This document shows, in pieces, positions 26,253-35,800 of a DNA stretch of 64,000 nt (the stretch's first letter is position 1; each line of letters starts with the position of its first letter). The DNA is taken from positions 59,747 to 123,746 of the forward strand of contig JASLMV010000006.1 in NCBI GenBank assembly GCA_030746435.1. The letters run 5' to 3'. The translations under genes and the position numbers were made by a program. The notes beneath the pieces were generated by a model that did no database searches, was not told the DNA's origin, and saw only the letters and a list, made by a program, of their open reading frames with translations. Origin of the DNA: Gammaproteobacteria bacterium. Lineage in GTDB: Bacteria > Pseudomonadota > Gammaproteobacteria > Steroidobacterales > GCA-2729495.

Positions 26253-27254
26253 TTAATCCTTTGCGGCAGACTCGAGGAAAGTCTGCATCAGTTCTTCTGC
26301 GGCTGAAGTAGGGGAGAGCTGGTTGTTCATAACAGCCTCTTCGAGTTCCGCGATACGGGCGGCGACCGCCGGATTTGTCTGCAGCTTTTCGAGGAGCCCG
26401 CTGCGGATTTCGTTCCACATCCAGTTACGTGCCTGTTCGGAGCGTGTCTGTGCGATCAGGTCAGCGGCCTCACGGCTCTCCCGATATTGTTCCACGATCC
26501 CCCAGATATGCCCGGTCCGATCGCCTTTGAGCGAAGAACAAGCTTCCACCGGCACCTCCCAGTTCGCGGCGCGCGGATGCATAAAGCCGAGGGCTTTCTG
26601 GTAGTCGGTTACCGACTGTTCAGCCGTTAATTCAAGAGCCCCATCTGCCTTGTTAACCAGGATCATATCGGCCAGTTCCACGATACCGCGCTTGATCCCC
26701 TGCAGTTCGTCACCGCCGCCGGGCAACAGCATGAGGATGAACATATCGGTCATGCGTGACACAGTCGTTTCAGATTGACCGACGCCCACGGTTTCTACCA
26801 GTACGATATCGAAGCCCGCTGCCTCGACGGTGAGCATCGTCTCGCGCGTTCGGCGGGCAACGCCGCCGAGGGTTTCGCCTGCCGGCGACGGGCGTATGAA
26901 CGCCTCCTCGCGTTGCGAAAGTTTTTCCATGCGGGTCTTGTCACCCAGTATGGAACCCCCGCTGACAGCGGAAGAGGGATCTACCGCGAGTACCGCGACC
27001 TTGTGCCCCTTATCGATCAGGTGATTGCCGAGGCTTTCGATGAAGGTCGATTTACCGACACCGGGCACACCCGAGATGCCTACTCGCATTGACTTTCCGG
27101 AGTGGGGGACGAGTTCCTCAAGGAGCAGCCGTGCCGGTTCGCGGTCCTGCGGACGGTTGGATTCGATGAGTGTTATCGCGCGTGCGAGTGCGCGCCGGTC
27201 GCCCTCGAGCACCTGTGATGCAAGTTCAGTATTGCTCGCGTTCCCGCCGGACAT
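26253..27254 (-). CDS. meaB: methylmalonyl-CoA mutase-associated GTPase MeaB
   Basis: G3E-family GTPase chaperone of 333 residues that guards cobalamin loading of methylmalonyl-CoA mutase. Walker A GVPGVGKST, ETVGVGQSE (switch region), NKADG for guanine recognition, and the C-terminal dimerisation helices. It begins three bases after the stop of pccA and is followed at once by the epimerase gene, so all act in one pathway. Confidence 0.95.
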   Translation of the reverse strand: MSGGNASNTELASQVLEGDRRALARAITLIESNRPQDREPARLLLEELVPHSGKSMRVGISGVPGVGKSTFIESLGNHLIDKGHKVAVLAVDPSSAVSGGSILGDKTRMEKLSQREEAFIRPSPAGETLGGVARRTRETMLTVEAAGFDIVLVETVGVGQSETTVSRMTDMFILMLLPGGGDELQGIKRGIVELADMILVNKADGALELTAEQSVTDYQKALGFMHPRAANWEVPVEACSSLKGDRTGHIWGIVEQYRESREAADLIAQTRSEQARNWMWNEIRSGLLEKLQTNPAVAARIAELEEAVMNNQLSPTSAAEELMQTFLESAAKD

Positions 27255-27257
27255 GGC

Positions 27258-29246
27258 CTATTCGAATTCCAGGATGGGCTGATCCACAACCAGGCTGTCG
27301 CCCTGTTCTGCGAGGACCCTGGCAACCTTAACGTCGTCGGTCGCCCGCAGGCTGTTTTCCATCTTCATAGCTTCGACCACGGCCAGTTCTTCCCCGGCCT
27401 TGAGTTCATCGCCCGCTGCAACGCTGAGCTTTACCAGCAGGCCCGGCATCGGTGACAACAGGAACTTTGAGAGGTCAGGTGGGATTTTCTCCAGCATATG
27501 CTGGTTGAGTTGCGCCCCCCGCGGCGAGCAAATGAGTATGTCTATTTGTGCACCGCGCCGGAACAGGCGGAATCCTGCGCCATCGGAGTCAAGCTGGAAA
27601 ATAACTGCCCGGTCATTAACGGTAGCCCGCACGAGTGGCTCGCCGAATGACCAGTCAGTCAGCACATGATAGGTCGCCTTATCGAGAACGACGTCGTAAC
27701 CCCCCGTAATCGTACTGGTACTTATGGGGTGGTTTCCCCCGTTGACCACTGCGACCCAGTCCTGCGCGATATTACGATCTGCAGAAACATTTAACTGACC
27801 GGTCGAGAGTGCCGCACGTTCCATATGCCGCCTGTAAATTGCAGCGGCAATAACGATTGCCAGTGCGGGCTCGTCCTGCGGCACATCGGCGGCATGGAAG
27901 CCGTCCGCGTATTCCTCCGCGATGAAATTGGTAGTGAGTTTGCCTTCGATAAACCGTGGGTGGGCGATCAGAGCATTCAGGAAACTGATGTTATGCGAGA
28001 CGCCGCGGATATAGTACGAGTCGAGTGCCTCGCCCATGCGGTCGAGCGCTTCAGCCCGGTCCTTGCCATAGGTAATGAGCTTGGCGATCATCGGGTCGTA
28101 ATACATCGAGACTTCGCCGCCTTCCTCGATCCCGGTATCGACCCGCACGCTGTCGGTTTCTTCCGGGGCGTCGTAGCGTACCAGCCGGCCGATTGACGGC
28201 ATGAAATTACGGAAGGGGTCCTCGGCATATACGCGGGTTTCGACCGCCCAGCCGTTTAGCTTTACCTCTTTCTGTTTAAGCGTGAGCTTTTCGCCGGCCG
28301 CGATACGAATCATCCATTCGACAAGGTCCTGGCCGGTAATCAGTTCGGTAACCGGGTGTTCGACCTGCAAACGCGTATTCATTTCCAGGAAATAAAAATT
28401 ACGCTTCGAGTCGACAATGAACTCGACCGTACCCGCCGACTTGTAGTCCACAGCTCTGGCAAGTGCGACGGCCTGCTCGCCCATTGCCTTGCGGGTCTTC
28501 TCATCAAGGAAAGGCGAGGGGGCCTCCTCTATGACTTTCTGGTGTCGCCGTTGTATCGAGCATTCACGTTCGCCGAGGTAAACGGTATTACCGTGGCTGT
28601 CGGCTAGCACCTGAATCTCGATATGGCGCGGATCCTCGATAAATTTTTCGGCGAACACGCGGTCGTCGCCAAAACTGGATCTGGCTTCGTTGCTGGCCCG
28701 CTCGAAGCCATCACGGCATTCCTCATCGTTCCAGACTACGCGCATGCCTTTACCACCACCGCCCGCACTGGCTTTGAGCATCACCGGGTAGCCGATTTCG
28801 CCTGCGATTTCGACCGCGTGGTCCGGCCCTTTTATCGTGCCGGTAAAACCGGGGATGGTACTAACGCCGGCATCTTCAGCCAGTTTTTTCGATGTGATCT
28901 TGTCGCCCATCGTTGTGATGGCGTGCTTGCCCGGGCCGATAAATGCGATACCAGCTTTGTCGAGTGCGTCCGTGAAGGCCGCATTCTCGGACAGGAAACC
29001 GTAACCGGGGTGCACCGCCTGCGCGCCCGTTTGCTTGCAGGCATCGATAATACGTTCGGCAACCAGGTAACTTTCGGCGGAAGGTGCCGCGCCTATATGT
29101 ACAGCCTCGTCTGCCATGCGCACATGCAGCGCTTCCTTATCGGCATCCGAATACACGGCTACCGTCTCAATGCCCATTTTCCGGGCAGTCTTGATTACGC
29201 GGCAGGCAATTTCGCCACGATTCGCAATAAGAATCTTGTCAAACAT
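27258..29246 (-). CDS. pccA: propionyl-CoA carboxylase alpha subunit (biotin carboxylase plus BCCP)
   Basis: A 662-residue biotin-dependent carboxylase subunit. N-terminal FDKILIANRGEIACRVI, ATP-grasp with KASAGGGGKGMRVV, catalytic EMNTRLQVEHPVTE, and a C-terminal biotinyl domain with biotinylated K628 in VVEAMKMENS. It carboxylates biotin with ATP and bicarbonate. Start ATG 29246 gives the canonical N-terminus; an upstream in-frame start at 29306 would overlap pccB. It lies 19 bases after pccB, and with the mutase context propionyl-CoA is the most likely acyl substrate, though acetyl- or methylcrotonyl-CoA use is not excluded by sequence. Confidence 0.93.
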   Translation of the reverse strand: MFDKILIANRGEIACRVIKTARKMGIETVAVYSDADKEALHVRMADEAVHIGAAPSAESYLVAERIIDACKQTGAQAVHPGYGFLSENAAFTDALDKAGIAFIGPGKHAITTMGDKITSKKLAEDAGVSTIPGFTGTIKGPDHAVEIAGEIGYPVMLKASAGGGGKGMRVVWNDEECRDGFERASNEARSSFGDDRVFAEKFIEDPRHIEIQVLADSHGNTVYLGERECSIQRRHQKVIEEAPSPFLDEKTRKAMGEQAVALARAVDYKSAGTVEFIVDSKRNFYFLEMNTRLQVEHPVTELITGQDLVEWMIRIAAGEKLTLKQKEVKLNGWAVETRVYAEDPFRNFMPSIGRLVRYDAPEETDSVRVDTGIEEGGEVSMYYDPMIAKLITYGKDRAEALDRMGEALDSYYIRGVSHNISFLNALIAHPRFIEGKLTTNFIAEEYADGFHAADVPQDEPALAIVIAAAIYRRHMERAALSTGQLNVSADRNIAQDWVAVVNGGNHPISTSTITGGYDVVLDKATYHVLTDWSFGEPLVRATVNDRAVIFQLDSDGAGFRLFRRGAQIDILICSPRGAQLNQHMLEKIPPDLSKFLLSPMPGLLVKLSVAAGDELKAGEELAVVEAMKMENSLRATDDVKVARVLAEQGDSLVVDQPILEFE

Positions 29247-29265
29247 GTTGTTCTTTACAGCCTGC

Positions 29266-30798
29266 TTAAAGGGGAATATTGCCGTGCTTGCGCCACGGGT
29301 TATCAAGTTCCTTATCCCGCAGCATTTTCAGTGAGCGTGCAACTCGCGCCCGGGTATTGTGGGGCATGATGACGTCATCGATGTAACCACGACTGCCGGC
29401 GATAAACGGGTTTGCAAACTTCTGCCGGTACTCTTCCGTGCGTGCCGCAATCTTGTCTTCGTCACCTATATCGCCACGGAAAATAATTTCTACCGCGCCT
29501 TTTGGGCCCATGACTGCAATTTCTGCGCTTGGCCATGCGTAATTGACATCGCCGCGCAGATGCTTGGAAGCCATAACGTCATATGCGCCTCCGTATGCCT
29601 TGCGAGTGATCAGGGTCACCTTTGGTACAGTTGCTTCGGCATAGGCATACAGCAGCTTGGCGCCATTCTTAATAATTCCGCCGTATTCCTGGGCCGTCCC
29701 AGGCATGAAACCTGGCACGTCAACAAGGGTGAGGATCGGAATATTGAATGCGTCACAGAAGCGTATGAAACGGGCGCCTTTCTTGGAGGCATCGACGTCG
29801 AGGCAGCCGGCCAGGACCATGGGCTGGTTGGCGATAACACCGACGCTCTGTCCTTCGATGCGTATGAATCCAACCACGATATTCTGTGCGTAATCGGGCT
29901 GAATCTCGAAGAAGTCGCCTTCATCCGCAATTTTTACTATCAGTTCCTTGATGTTATAGGGCTTGGCCGGATCGTCAGGGATTAGCGAATCGAGCGAAGG
30001 CTCCATTCGCGTTACCGGGTCACTGGTATCCCAGACCGGCGCAGGTTCGCGGTTGCTGGCTGGTAGAAAATTAATAAATCGCCGGGTAAGCATGATTGCT
30101 TCGACATCGTTCTCGAAGGCCCGGTCCGCAACACCTGATTTCGTGTTGTGGGTAACGGCGCCGCCAAGTTCTTCCGCGGTAACCGTTTCGTGTGTGACTG
30201 TTTTTACGACATCGGGGCCCGTAACGAACATATATGAACTGTCTTTAACCATGAAAATGAAGTCGGTGATGGCAGGCGAGTACACTGCGCCGCCTGCGCA
30301 CGGGCCCATGATCAGGGAAATCTGCGGTACCACCCCGGATGCGAGTACGTTTTGCTGAAATACATCTGCGTAACCACCGAGCGATGCGACGCCTTCCTGA
30401 ATCCGGGCGCCGCCCGAGTCGTTCATGCCAATAATTGGCGCGCCGACCTTCATCGCCTGTTGCATAACCTTGCAGATTTTCTCAGCATGCGCCTCCGACA
30501 GAGATCCACCGAATACCGTGAAATCCTGGCTATAGACAAATACCAGCCGGCCATTGATTGTCCCGTAACCGGTTACGACACCATCGCCTGGGATCTTCTT
30601 GTCCGCCATGCCGAAATCGGTGCAGCGGTGCTCGACAAACATGTCCCATTCTTCGAAGCTGCCTTCATCGAGGAGCAGATCGATGCGCTCGCGTGCGGTC
30701 AGCTTGCCTTTCTGGTGTTGCTTCTCGATACGATCCTGGCCGCCACCTAGTTTGGCCGCAGCTCTCATTTTCTCTAGTTGCTCGATGATGTCTTGCAT
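29266..30798 (-). CDS. pccB: propionyl-CoA carboxylase beta subunit (carboxyltransferase)
   Basis: A 510-residue carboxyltransferase that moves CO2 from biotin to propionyl-CoA. N-terminal [40 protein letters not shown], the second-half motif [18 protein letters not shown] and the ending [16 protein letters not shown] typical of PccB. Start ATG 30798 matches family length; a longer start at 30831 is less likely. Pairs with the alpha subunit directly downstream. Confidence 0.94.
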   Translation of the reverse strand: MQDIIEQLEKMRAAAKLGGGQDRIEKQHQKGKLTARERIDLLLDEGSFEEWDMFVEHRCTDFGMADKKIPGDGVVTGYGTINGRLVFVYSQDFTVFGGSLSEAHAEKICKVMQQAMKVGAPIIGMNDSGGARIQEGVASLGGYADVFQQNVLASGVVPQISLIMGPCAGGAVYSPAITDFIFMVKDSSYMFVTGPDVVKTVTHETVTAEELGGAVTHNTKSGVADRAFENDVEAIMLTRRFINFLPASNREPAPVWDTSDPVTRMEPSLDSLIPDDPAKPYNIKELIVKIADEGDFFEIQPDYAQNIVVGFIRIEGQSVGVIANQPMVLAGCLDVDASKKGARFIRFCDAFNIPILTLVDVPGFMPGTAQEYGGIIKNGAKLLYAYAEATVPKVTLITRKAYGGAYDVMASKHLRGDVNYAWPSAEIAVMGPKGAVEIIFRGDIGDEDKIAARTEEYRQKFANPFIAGSRGYIDDVIMPHNTRARVARSLKMLRDKELDNPWRKHGNIPL

Positions 30799-30916
30799 GA
30801 TGTTCCGGTTCCCTGTAGCCCGATACCCCAAACAGTATCTGCCGTTACGAACGCTGTACGCTTTTTGCAGCCCTGGTGCGGGCGTGAATAAGTATCCGTT
30901 ATTGTGCGTCGCAGGG

Positions 30917-33070
30917 CTAGGCTGCGGCGCTGCGCTCCCGCACTATATCCAGTACTTCCCCGGCAGCCTCTGGAATATTGGTTCCCGGGCCATAAACCGC
31001 CGATACGCCGGCTTTGCGGAGTTCATCGTAGTCTTTCGGCGGGATTACGCCGCCGCAGACGACCACGATATCGCCGGCGCCCTGCTGTTTCAGTTCTTCG
31101 ATCAACTGGGGCACCAGCGTCTTGTGGCCGGCCGCCTGTGATGAAATACCTACCACGTGCACGTCGTTCTCGACGGCATGGCGCGCTGCTTCTGCCGGCG
31201 TTTGGAAAAGCGGCCCTATATCCACGTCGAAACCGATATCGGCAAATGCGGTTGCAATGACCTTGGCGCCACGGTCGTGTCCGTCCTGACCAAGTTTTAC
31301 AACGAGAATCCTGGGCCGGCGCCCGGTCTCCACTGCAAACTTTTCGACATTTTCCTGGATGTTCATAAAACCCTGGTCTCCTTCGTAGGCGGAGCCATAC
31401 ACACCACTGATGGAATGGATCACTGCCGTGTGCCGACTCCAGGCCCGCTCCAGCGCATCTGAAATTTCACCGACGCTGGCGCGCGCACGGGCTGCATCAA
31501 CAGCGAGTGCAAGCAGATTACCGTCACCCGAATCGCCTGCCGCCTGCAGCGCATCCAGTGCCGCCTGGCAAGATGCATCATCGCGCTCGGAGCGTATGCG
31601 TTCAAGTCGGCGAATCTGCCCGTCGCGTACCGCGGTGTTGTCGATATCGAGAACATCGACATCCGGTTCGTTTGCCAGTTCGTAACGGTTGACCCCGACG
31701 ATGACTTCATCGCCGCGGTCGATATTTGCCTGGCGCAGGGCGGCCGACTGCTCGATGCGCATCTTGGGCATACCGGTCTCGACCGCCTTGGTCATGCCAC
31801 CCATGGCTTCAACTTCGTCGATGAGTTTGCGTGCTTCCCTAACGAGCTCCGCGGTCAGGCTCTCTACGTAGTAGGAACCGGCGAGCGGGTCGACCACTTT
31901 TGTAATGCCGGTTTCTTCACGTAGTACCAACTGGGTATTCCTGGCTATATGTGCCGAGAACTCGGACGGCAATGCCAGCGCTTCGTCGAAGGAGTTCGTG
32001 TGCAGCGACTGTGTACCGCCCAGCACCGCAGCCATGGCTTCAACAGTCGTCCTGATAATATTGTTATAGGGGTCGCGGCTCGTGAGACTGACACCCGAGG
32101 TTTGGCAGTGGGTGCGCAACTTGAGCGAACGCTCGTCCTTGGGCTGAAACAGATCCTTCATCAGTTCAGCCCACAGCAGGCGTGCCGCACGCAGCTTCGC
32201 AGCTTCCATGAAGAAGTTCATGCCGATGCCAAAGAAAAACGACAATCGCGGCGCAAACTGGTCAACTTCCATGCCCCTGGCCAGCGCCGCCCTGACATAT
32301 TCAATGCCGTCGGCGAGTGTGTAGCCCAGTTCCTGCACGCAGGTCGCACCGGCCTCCTGCATGTGATAGCCGGAGATCGATATCGAGTTGAAACGTGGCA
32401 TATTCTCGGCCGTGTAGCCAATGATGTCGGCGACGATGCGCATTGAGGGCTCGGGCGGATATATATAAGTGTTCCGCACCATGAATTCTTTCAGGATATC
32501 GTTCTGCAACGTGCCTGCCAGTTGCTCGGGGCTTACGCCCTGTTCTTCGGCCGCAACGATATACATCGCCATGATGGGCAGGACCGCACCGTTCATCGTC
32601 ATGGACACCGACATCTTGTCGAGCGGTATCCCATCGAACAGGATCTTCATGTCTTCGACGGAGTCTATCGCGACCCCGGCCTTGCCTACGTCACCCACCA
32701 CCCGCGGATGGTCTGAGTCGTAGCCGCGATGTGTTGCCAGGTCGAATGCGACCGAGAGCCCTGTCTGACCGGCCTCAAGGTTCTTGCGGTAGAATGCGTT
32801 CGATTCTTCGGCCGTGGAAAAACCGGCGTACTGGCGTACCGTCCATGGTCGACCCGCGTACATGGTGGCGCGCGGCCCGCGCACGAACGGTGCAAAGCCC
32901 GGCAGATTGCCCAGGTGTTCAAGGCGTTCCAGATCCTCGTCCGAGTACATTGGCTTGACGTCGATGCCCTCGGGCGTTTTCCAGGTCAGTTCATCCGGCG
33001 ACCGGCCTTTGGATTCTTTGCTTGCAAGCTCATGCCATTGTTCAGGCGTTTGCTTTCGGATTTTAGCCAT
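30917..33070 (-). CDS. mcm: methylmalonyl-CoA mutase, single-chain
   Basis: B12-dependent isomerase of 717 residues that converts (R)-methylmalonyl-CoA to succinyl-CoA. The N-terminal TIM barrel carries [33 protein letters not shown] in two adjoining blocks (key residues Tyr and Arg around 72-80), and the C-terminal cobalamin domain has the DxHxxG motif in [13 protein letters not shown] plus [12 protein letters not shown]. Both domains are on one chain, as in the E. coli and human enzymes. AAGGAG lies 12 bases before ATG 33070. MeaB and the epimerase are in the same run. Confidence 0.96.
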   Translation of the reverse strand: MAKIRKQTPEQWHELASKESKGRSPDELTWKTPEGIDVKPMYSDEDLERLEHLGNLPGFAPFVRGPRATMYAGRPWTVRQYAGFSTAEESNAFYRKNLEAGQTGLSVAFDLATHRGYDSDHPRVVGDVGKAGVAIDSVEDMKILFDGIPLDKMSVSMTMNGAVLPIMAMYIVAAEEQGVSPEQLAGTLQNDILKEFMVRNTYIYPPEPSMRIVADIIGYTAENMPRFNSISISGYHMQEAGATCVQELGYTLADGIEYVRAALARGMEVDQFAPRLSFFFGIGMNFFMEAAKLRAARLLWAELMKDLFQPKDERSLKLRTHCQTSGVSLTSRDPYNNIIRTTVEAMAAVLGGTQSLHTNSFDEALALPSEFSAHIARNTQLVLREETGITKVVDPLAGSYYVESLTAELVREARKLIDEVEAMGGMTKAVETGMPKMRIEQSAALRQANIDRGDEVIVGVNRYELANEPDVDVLDIDNTAVRDGQIRRLERIRSERDDASCQAALDALQAAGDSGDGNLLALAVDAARARASVGEISDALERAWSRHTAVIHSISGVYGSAYEGDQGFMNIQENVEKFAVETGRRPRILVVKLGQDGHDRGAKVIATAFADIGFDVDIGPLFQTPAEAARHAVENDVHVVGISSQAAGHKTLVPQLIEELKQQGAGDIVVVCGGVIPPKDYDELRKAGVSAVYGPGTNIPEAAGEVLDIVRERSAAA

Positions 33071-33115
33071 CGCTAAAAGTTACTCCTTGTATATACCTTA
33101 TGCAGGGCATTTTCA

Positions 33116-33991
33116 TTATTCTTTTGGCCCCGCCGTGGCCTCAAAGATAGTCAGCACACGCTGCGCTTCGTCCACATGCAATTGTTCTATTAGCTGTCCC
33201 CGTACAACGGTGACACCGCTGCCGGCCTGGCTGGCGATTTCCCACGCTGCGAGGATTTCCCGGGCTGATTCCGCGTCCGCTTCCGAAATGCCGAAGCACT
33301 CATTAGCGGTGGCAATCTGCCGGGGATGGATCAGCGATTTGCCGTCGAAGCCCAGTTCCCGACCCTGTATACAGGCATCCCTGAACCCGTCAGCATCATT
33401 CAGTGCGAGATGCACTCCGTCAATTATATCAAGCCCGTGAGCGCGGGCTGTCAGCACCGTTTGAGACAGCGCATGTACAAGCCCTGCGCGGCTTCCGCGC
33501 GGGCTGACTCGCAATTGTTTCGCCAGGTCGGAGGTGCCCATAACGATGGCCGCAAGCCGCGGCTGGTTTGCGACTATCTCATCCAGGTCCAATATCCCGC
33601 GTGCAGTTTCCGCCATGATCCAGACAGGCATAGCCGGCGGAGCGCCCGCTGAGTTAAGCGAGTCGCCGGCTATGCTTATGGTTTCCGCTGATTCGACCTT
33701 GGGTAGCAGGATTGCATCGGCACCGGCGGCTCCTACGGCATCGATATCGGTTTCGCCCAGTTCACTGTTGGGGTCATTTACCCGCACTACCAGTTCGCGA
33801 TCGCCGTAGCCACCCGCCTGCAGTGCCTCCACAACCTGATCGCGTGCCGCAGCCTTTGCATCAGGCGCAACCGCATCTTCGAGGTCCAGGACCAGGCAGT
33901 CGGCTGGTAGCTCGCGAGCTTTTTCCAGGGCCCGGGCGTTGGAACCGGGCATGTACAGTACCGAACGGCGCGGACGTATCGTTTGCTTCAT
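33116..33991 (-). CDS. HpcH/HpaI-family CoA-ester lyase (CitE/citramalyl-CoA lyase-like)
   Basis: A 291-residue TIM-barrel lyase: RRSVLYMPGSNARALEKA at the N-terminus, LVLDLEDAVAP with the Asp-Leu-Glu-Asp metal motif, LLPKVESAE, MAETARGILDL and GKSLIHPRQI. These fit the citrate lyase beta-like group that cleaves malyl-, methylmalyl- or citramalyl-CoA. CitD/CitF partners are absent, so it is not citrate lyase. Start ATG 33991 has AAGG upstream. Position just before the mutase gene suggests either a methylmalyl/malyl-CoA step or removal of citramalyl-CoA formed from itaconate, which poisons the mutase. Confidence 0.85.
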   Translation of the reverse strand: MKQTIRPRRSVLYMPGSNARALEKARELPADCLVLDLEDAVAPDAKAAARDQVVEALQAGGYGDRELVVRVNDPNSELGETDIDAVGAAGADAILLPKVESAETISIAGDSLNSAGAPPAMPVWIMAETARGILDLDEIVANQPRLAAIVMGTSDLAKQLRVSPRGSRAGLVHALSQTVLTARAHGLDIIDGVHLALNDADGFRDACIQGRELGFDGKSLIHPRQIATANECFGISEADAESAREILAAWEIASQAGSGVTVVRGQLIEQLHVDEAQRVLTIFEATAGPKE

Positions 33992-34059
33992 GAGAGCCTT
34001 GTTCCGTAAACGCAAATTATAGCGGATTCACAAAGCAGAGACGGTGACCCCGGGTTTGG

Positions 34060-35598
34060 TTACCCGGCTTCGAACGACGATGCGTATTGCTCGCGAAGAA
34101 CAGATTTCTGAACTTTGCCCATGCTGTTCCTGGGCAGGTTATCCACGACATAAACCTGTTTGGGTAATTTGAAAGTTGCCATGTGGGGACGTAGTTGTGC
34201 AATCAGTGCAGACCCCGATAATGTCGTGCTGCCGGATGTGACCACCACTGCGATAACACCTTCGCCGAAGTCGGGATGGGGCGCGCCGATAACGGCGGAC
34301 TCAGCTACACCATCCATGCTGTCGAGTACTGACTCGATTTCCCGCGGGTAAACATTCAATCCCCCTGAAATAATCATATCCTTGGCCCGGCCAACGATGG
34401 TCACATACCCGTCGGTATCGATTTCGGCTTCGTCGCCGGTACGGAAAAAGCCGTCCTCCGTAAATTCCTCTGCCGATTTCTTGCGCATGCGCCAGTAACC
34501 GGGGAAAACATTGGGCCCCTTTACCTGCAGGTGGCCTATTTCTCCTGCCGGCAGTTCCTTGTCGTCATTGTCGACTACGCGCAGGGTAATACCCGGCAAT
34601 GCGCTGCCCACGCTTCCGGGCCGCCGCTCCCCGTCAAGGGGGTTCGAGGCATTCATGCTGGTTTCGGTCATGCCGTAGCGTTCCAGAATTTCATGGCCTG
34701 AGCGTTCACGGAACTCGGCAAAGGTTTCCGGCCGCAACGGAGCCGAGCCGGAAATAAACAACCGCATGTCTGCGCAAAGCTTATTATCGAACCGTTTGTC
34801 TGTAAGCAGGCGGCTATAGAAAGTCGGGACGCCCATCATGACAGTGCATTCAGGTAGTGCCGCGATCACATCCTCACGGTTAAACCGGGGCAGAAAGACC
34901 ATCGAGCAGCCACTCAGAAGTACACAGCCAATTCCTACAAATAAACCATGGGCGTGGTACAGGGGTAATGCGTGCAACAGGCAATCGTTCTGGCTAAAGC
35001 CCCACGCCTCTACCAGTGCTGCGGTATTTGCCGCCAGGTTGCCGTGGGTCAACATGGCGCCTTTAGGGACGCCCGTAGTGCCGGATGAATAAAGCAGTAC
35101 CGCAGTGTTTTCGGCTTTACAGTTACGTGTCTGAAAGTTCGGTGCCGTCTCCAGTGTCGCATCATATAGCTGACCCTGGCCCTGCGCATCAAGGGTTAAT
35201 ACTTCACAGTGTTTGTCTTTGACCAGTTCGCGAAATAGGGATTCTTTCGATGGGTCGCACACGATTGCCGACGGTTCCGCATTGCTTACAAAGTACACGA
35301 GTTCATCGAGCTGGTAATCTGTATTGAGCGGATGGAACACAAAACCACCGCGCAGGCAGGCGAAATAGAGCCAGATTGCTGCCGGCGATTTCTCTACCTG
35401 TACTGTCACCCGGTCGCCGCGCTGCAGGCCCATATCGGAAAGACAGCGCGCGAACCGGGCGGACTCATCCATCGCATCTGCATAGCTGCAGACATCACCG
35501 TCTAAGGTGCTTAACAGGGGGCTGTTACGGTCCGCTGGAAAGTGTTCTTCGAACAGCGCGAACAGGTTCTTATTCTTTGTTGCCAAGTGCAGATCCAC
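34060..35598 (-). CDS. matB: malonyl/methylmalonyl-CoA synthetase (MatB-like)
   Basis: A 512-residue AMP-forming acyl-CoA synthetase: P-loop YSSGTTGVPKGAMLTHGNLA, HALPLYHAHGLFVG and MMGVPTFYSRLL, which are characteristic of malonyl-CoA synthetase, then ERYGMTETSMN, the hinge GRAKDMIISGGLNVYP and catalytic Lys in PRNSMGKVQKS. It activates malonate and often methylmalonate with ATP and CoA. First gene of the module, so methylmalonate salvage into the mutase pathway is plausible. GTG start at 35598 with a weak ribosome site. Confidence 0.88.
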   Translation of the reverse strand: MDLHLATKNKNLFALFEEHFPADRNSPLLSTLDGDVCSYADAMDESARFARCLSDMGLQRGDRVTVQVEKSPAAIWLYFACLRGGFVFHPLNTDYQLDELVYFVSNAEPSAIVCDPSKESLFRELVKDKHCEVLTLDAQGQGQLYDATLETAPNFQTRNCKAENTAVLLYSSGTTGVPKGAMLTHGNLAANTAALVEAWGFSQNDCLLHALPLYHAHGLFVGIGCVLLSGCSMVFLPRFNREDVIAALPECTVMMGVPTFYSRLLTDKRFDNKLCADMRLFISGSAPLRPETFAEFRERSGHEILERYGMTETSMNASNPLDGERRPGSVGSALPGITLRVVDNDDKELPAGEIGHLQVKGPNVFPGYWRMRKKSAEEFTEDGFFRTGDEAEIDTDGYVTIVGRAKDMIISGGLNVYPREIESVLDSMDGVAESAVIGAPHPDFGEGVIAVVVTSGSTTLSGSALIAQLRPHMATFKLPKQVYVVDNLPRNSMGKVQKSVLREQYASSFEAG

Positions 35599-35800
35599 AG
35601 GCTTGTATTAGTCGGCAGTGCATTGTATCGGACAGGAAGCCGCTAATAACAGCTTGAGAATTTATATTTTTTCTGGCAAGCGACAGGCTGGCACGACGGA
35701 CTCCTTTGCGGTTTTATTGTTAGTATTAACCACTATGCTAGCGGCATATCGTTAAGCAAAAAGATTAAATAAGAGCAGCGATCAAGGCGGGGGTGTCGGC

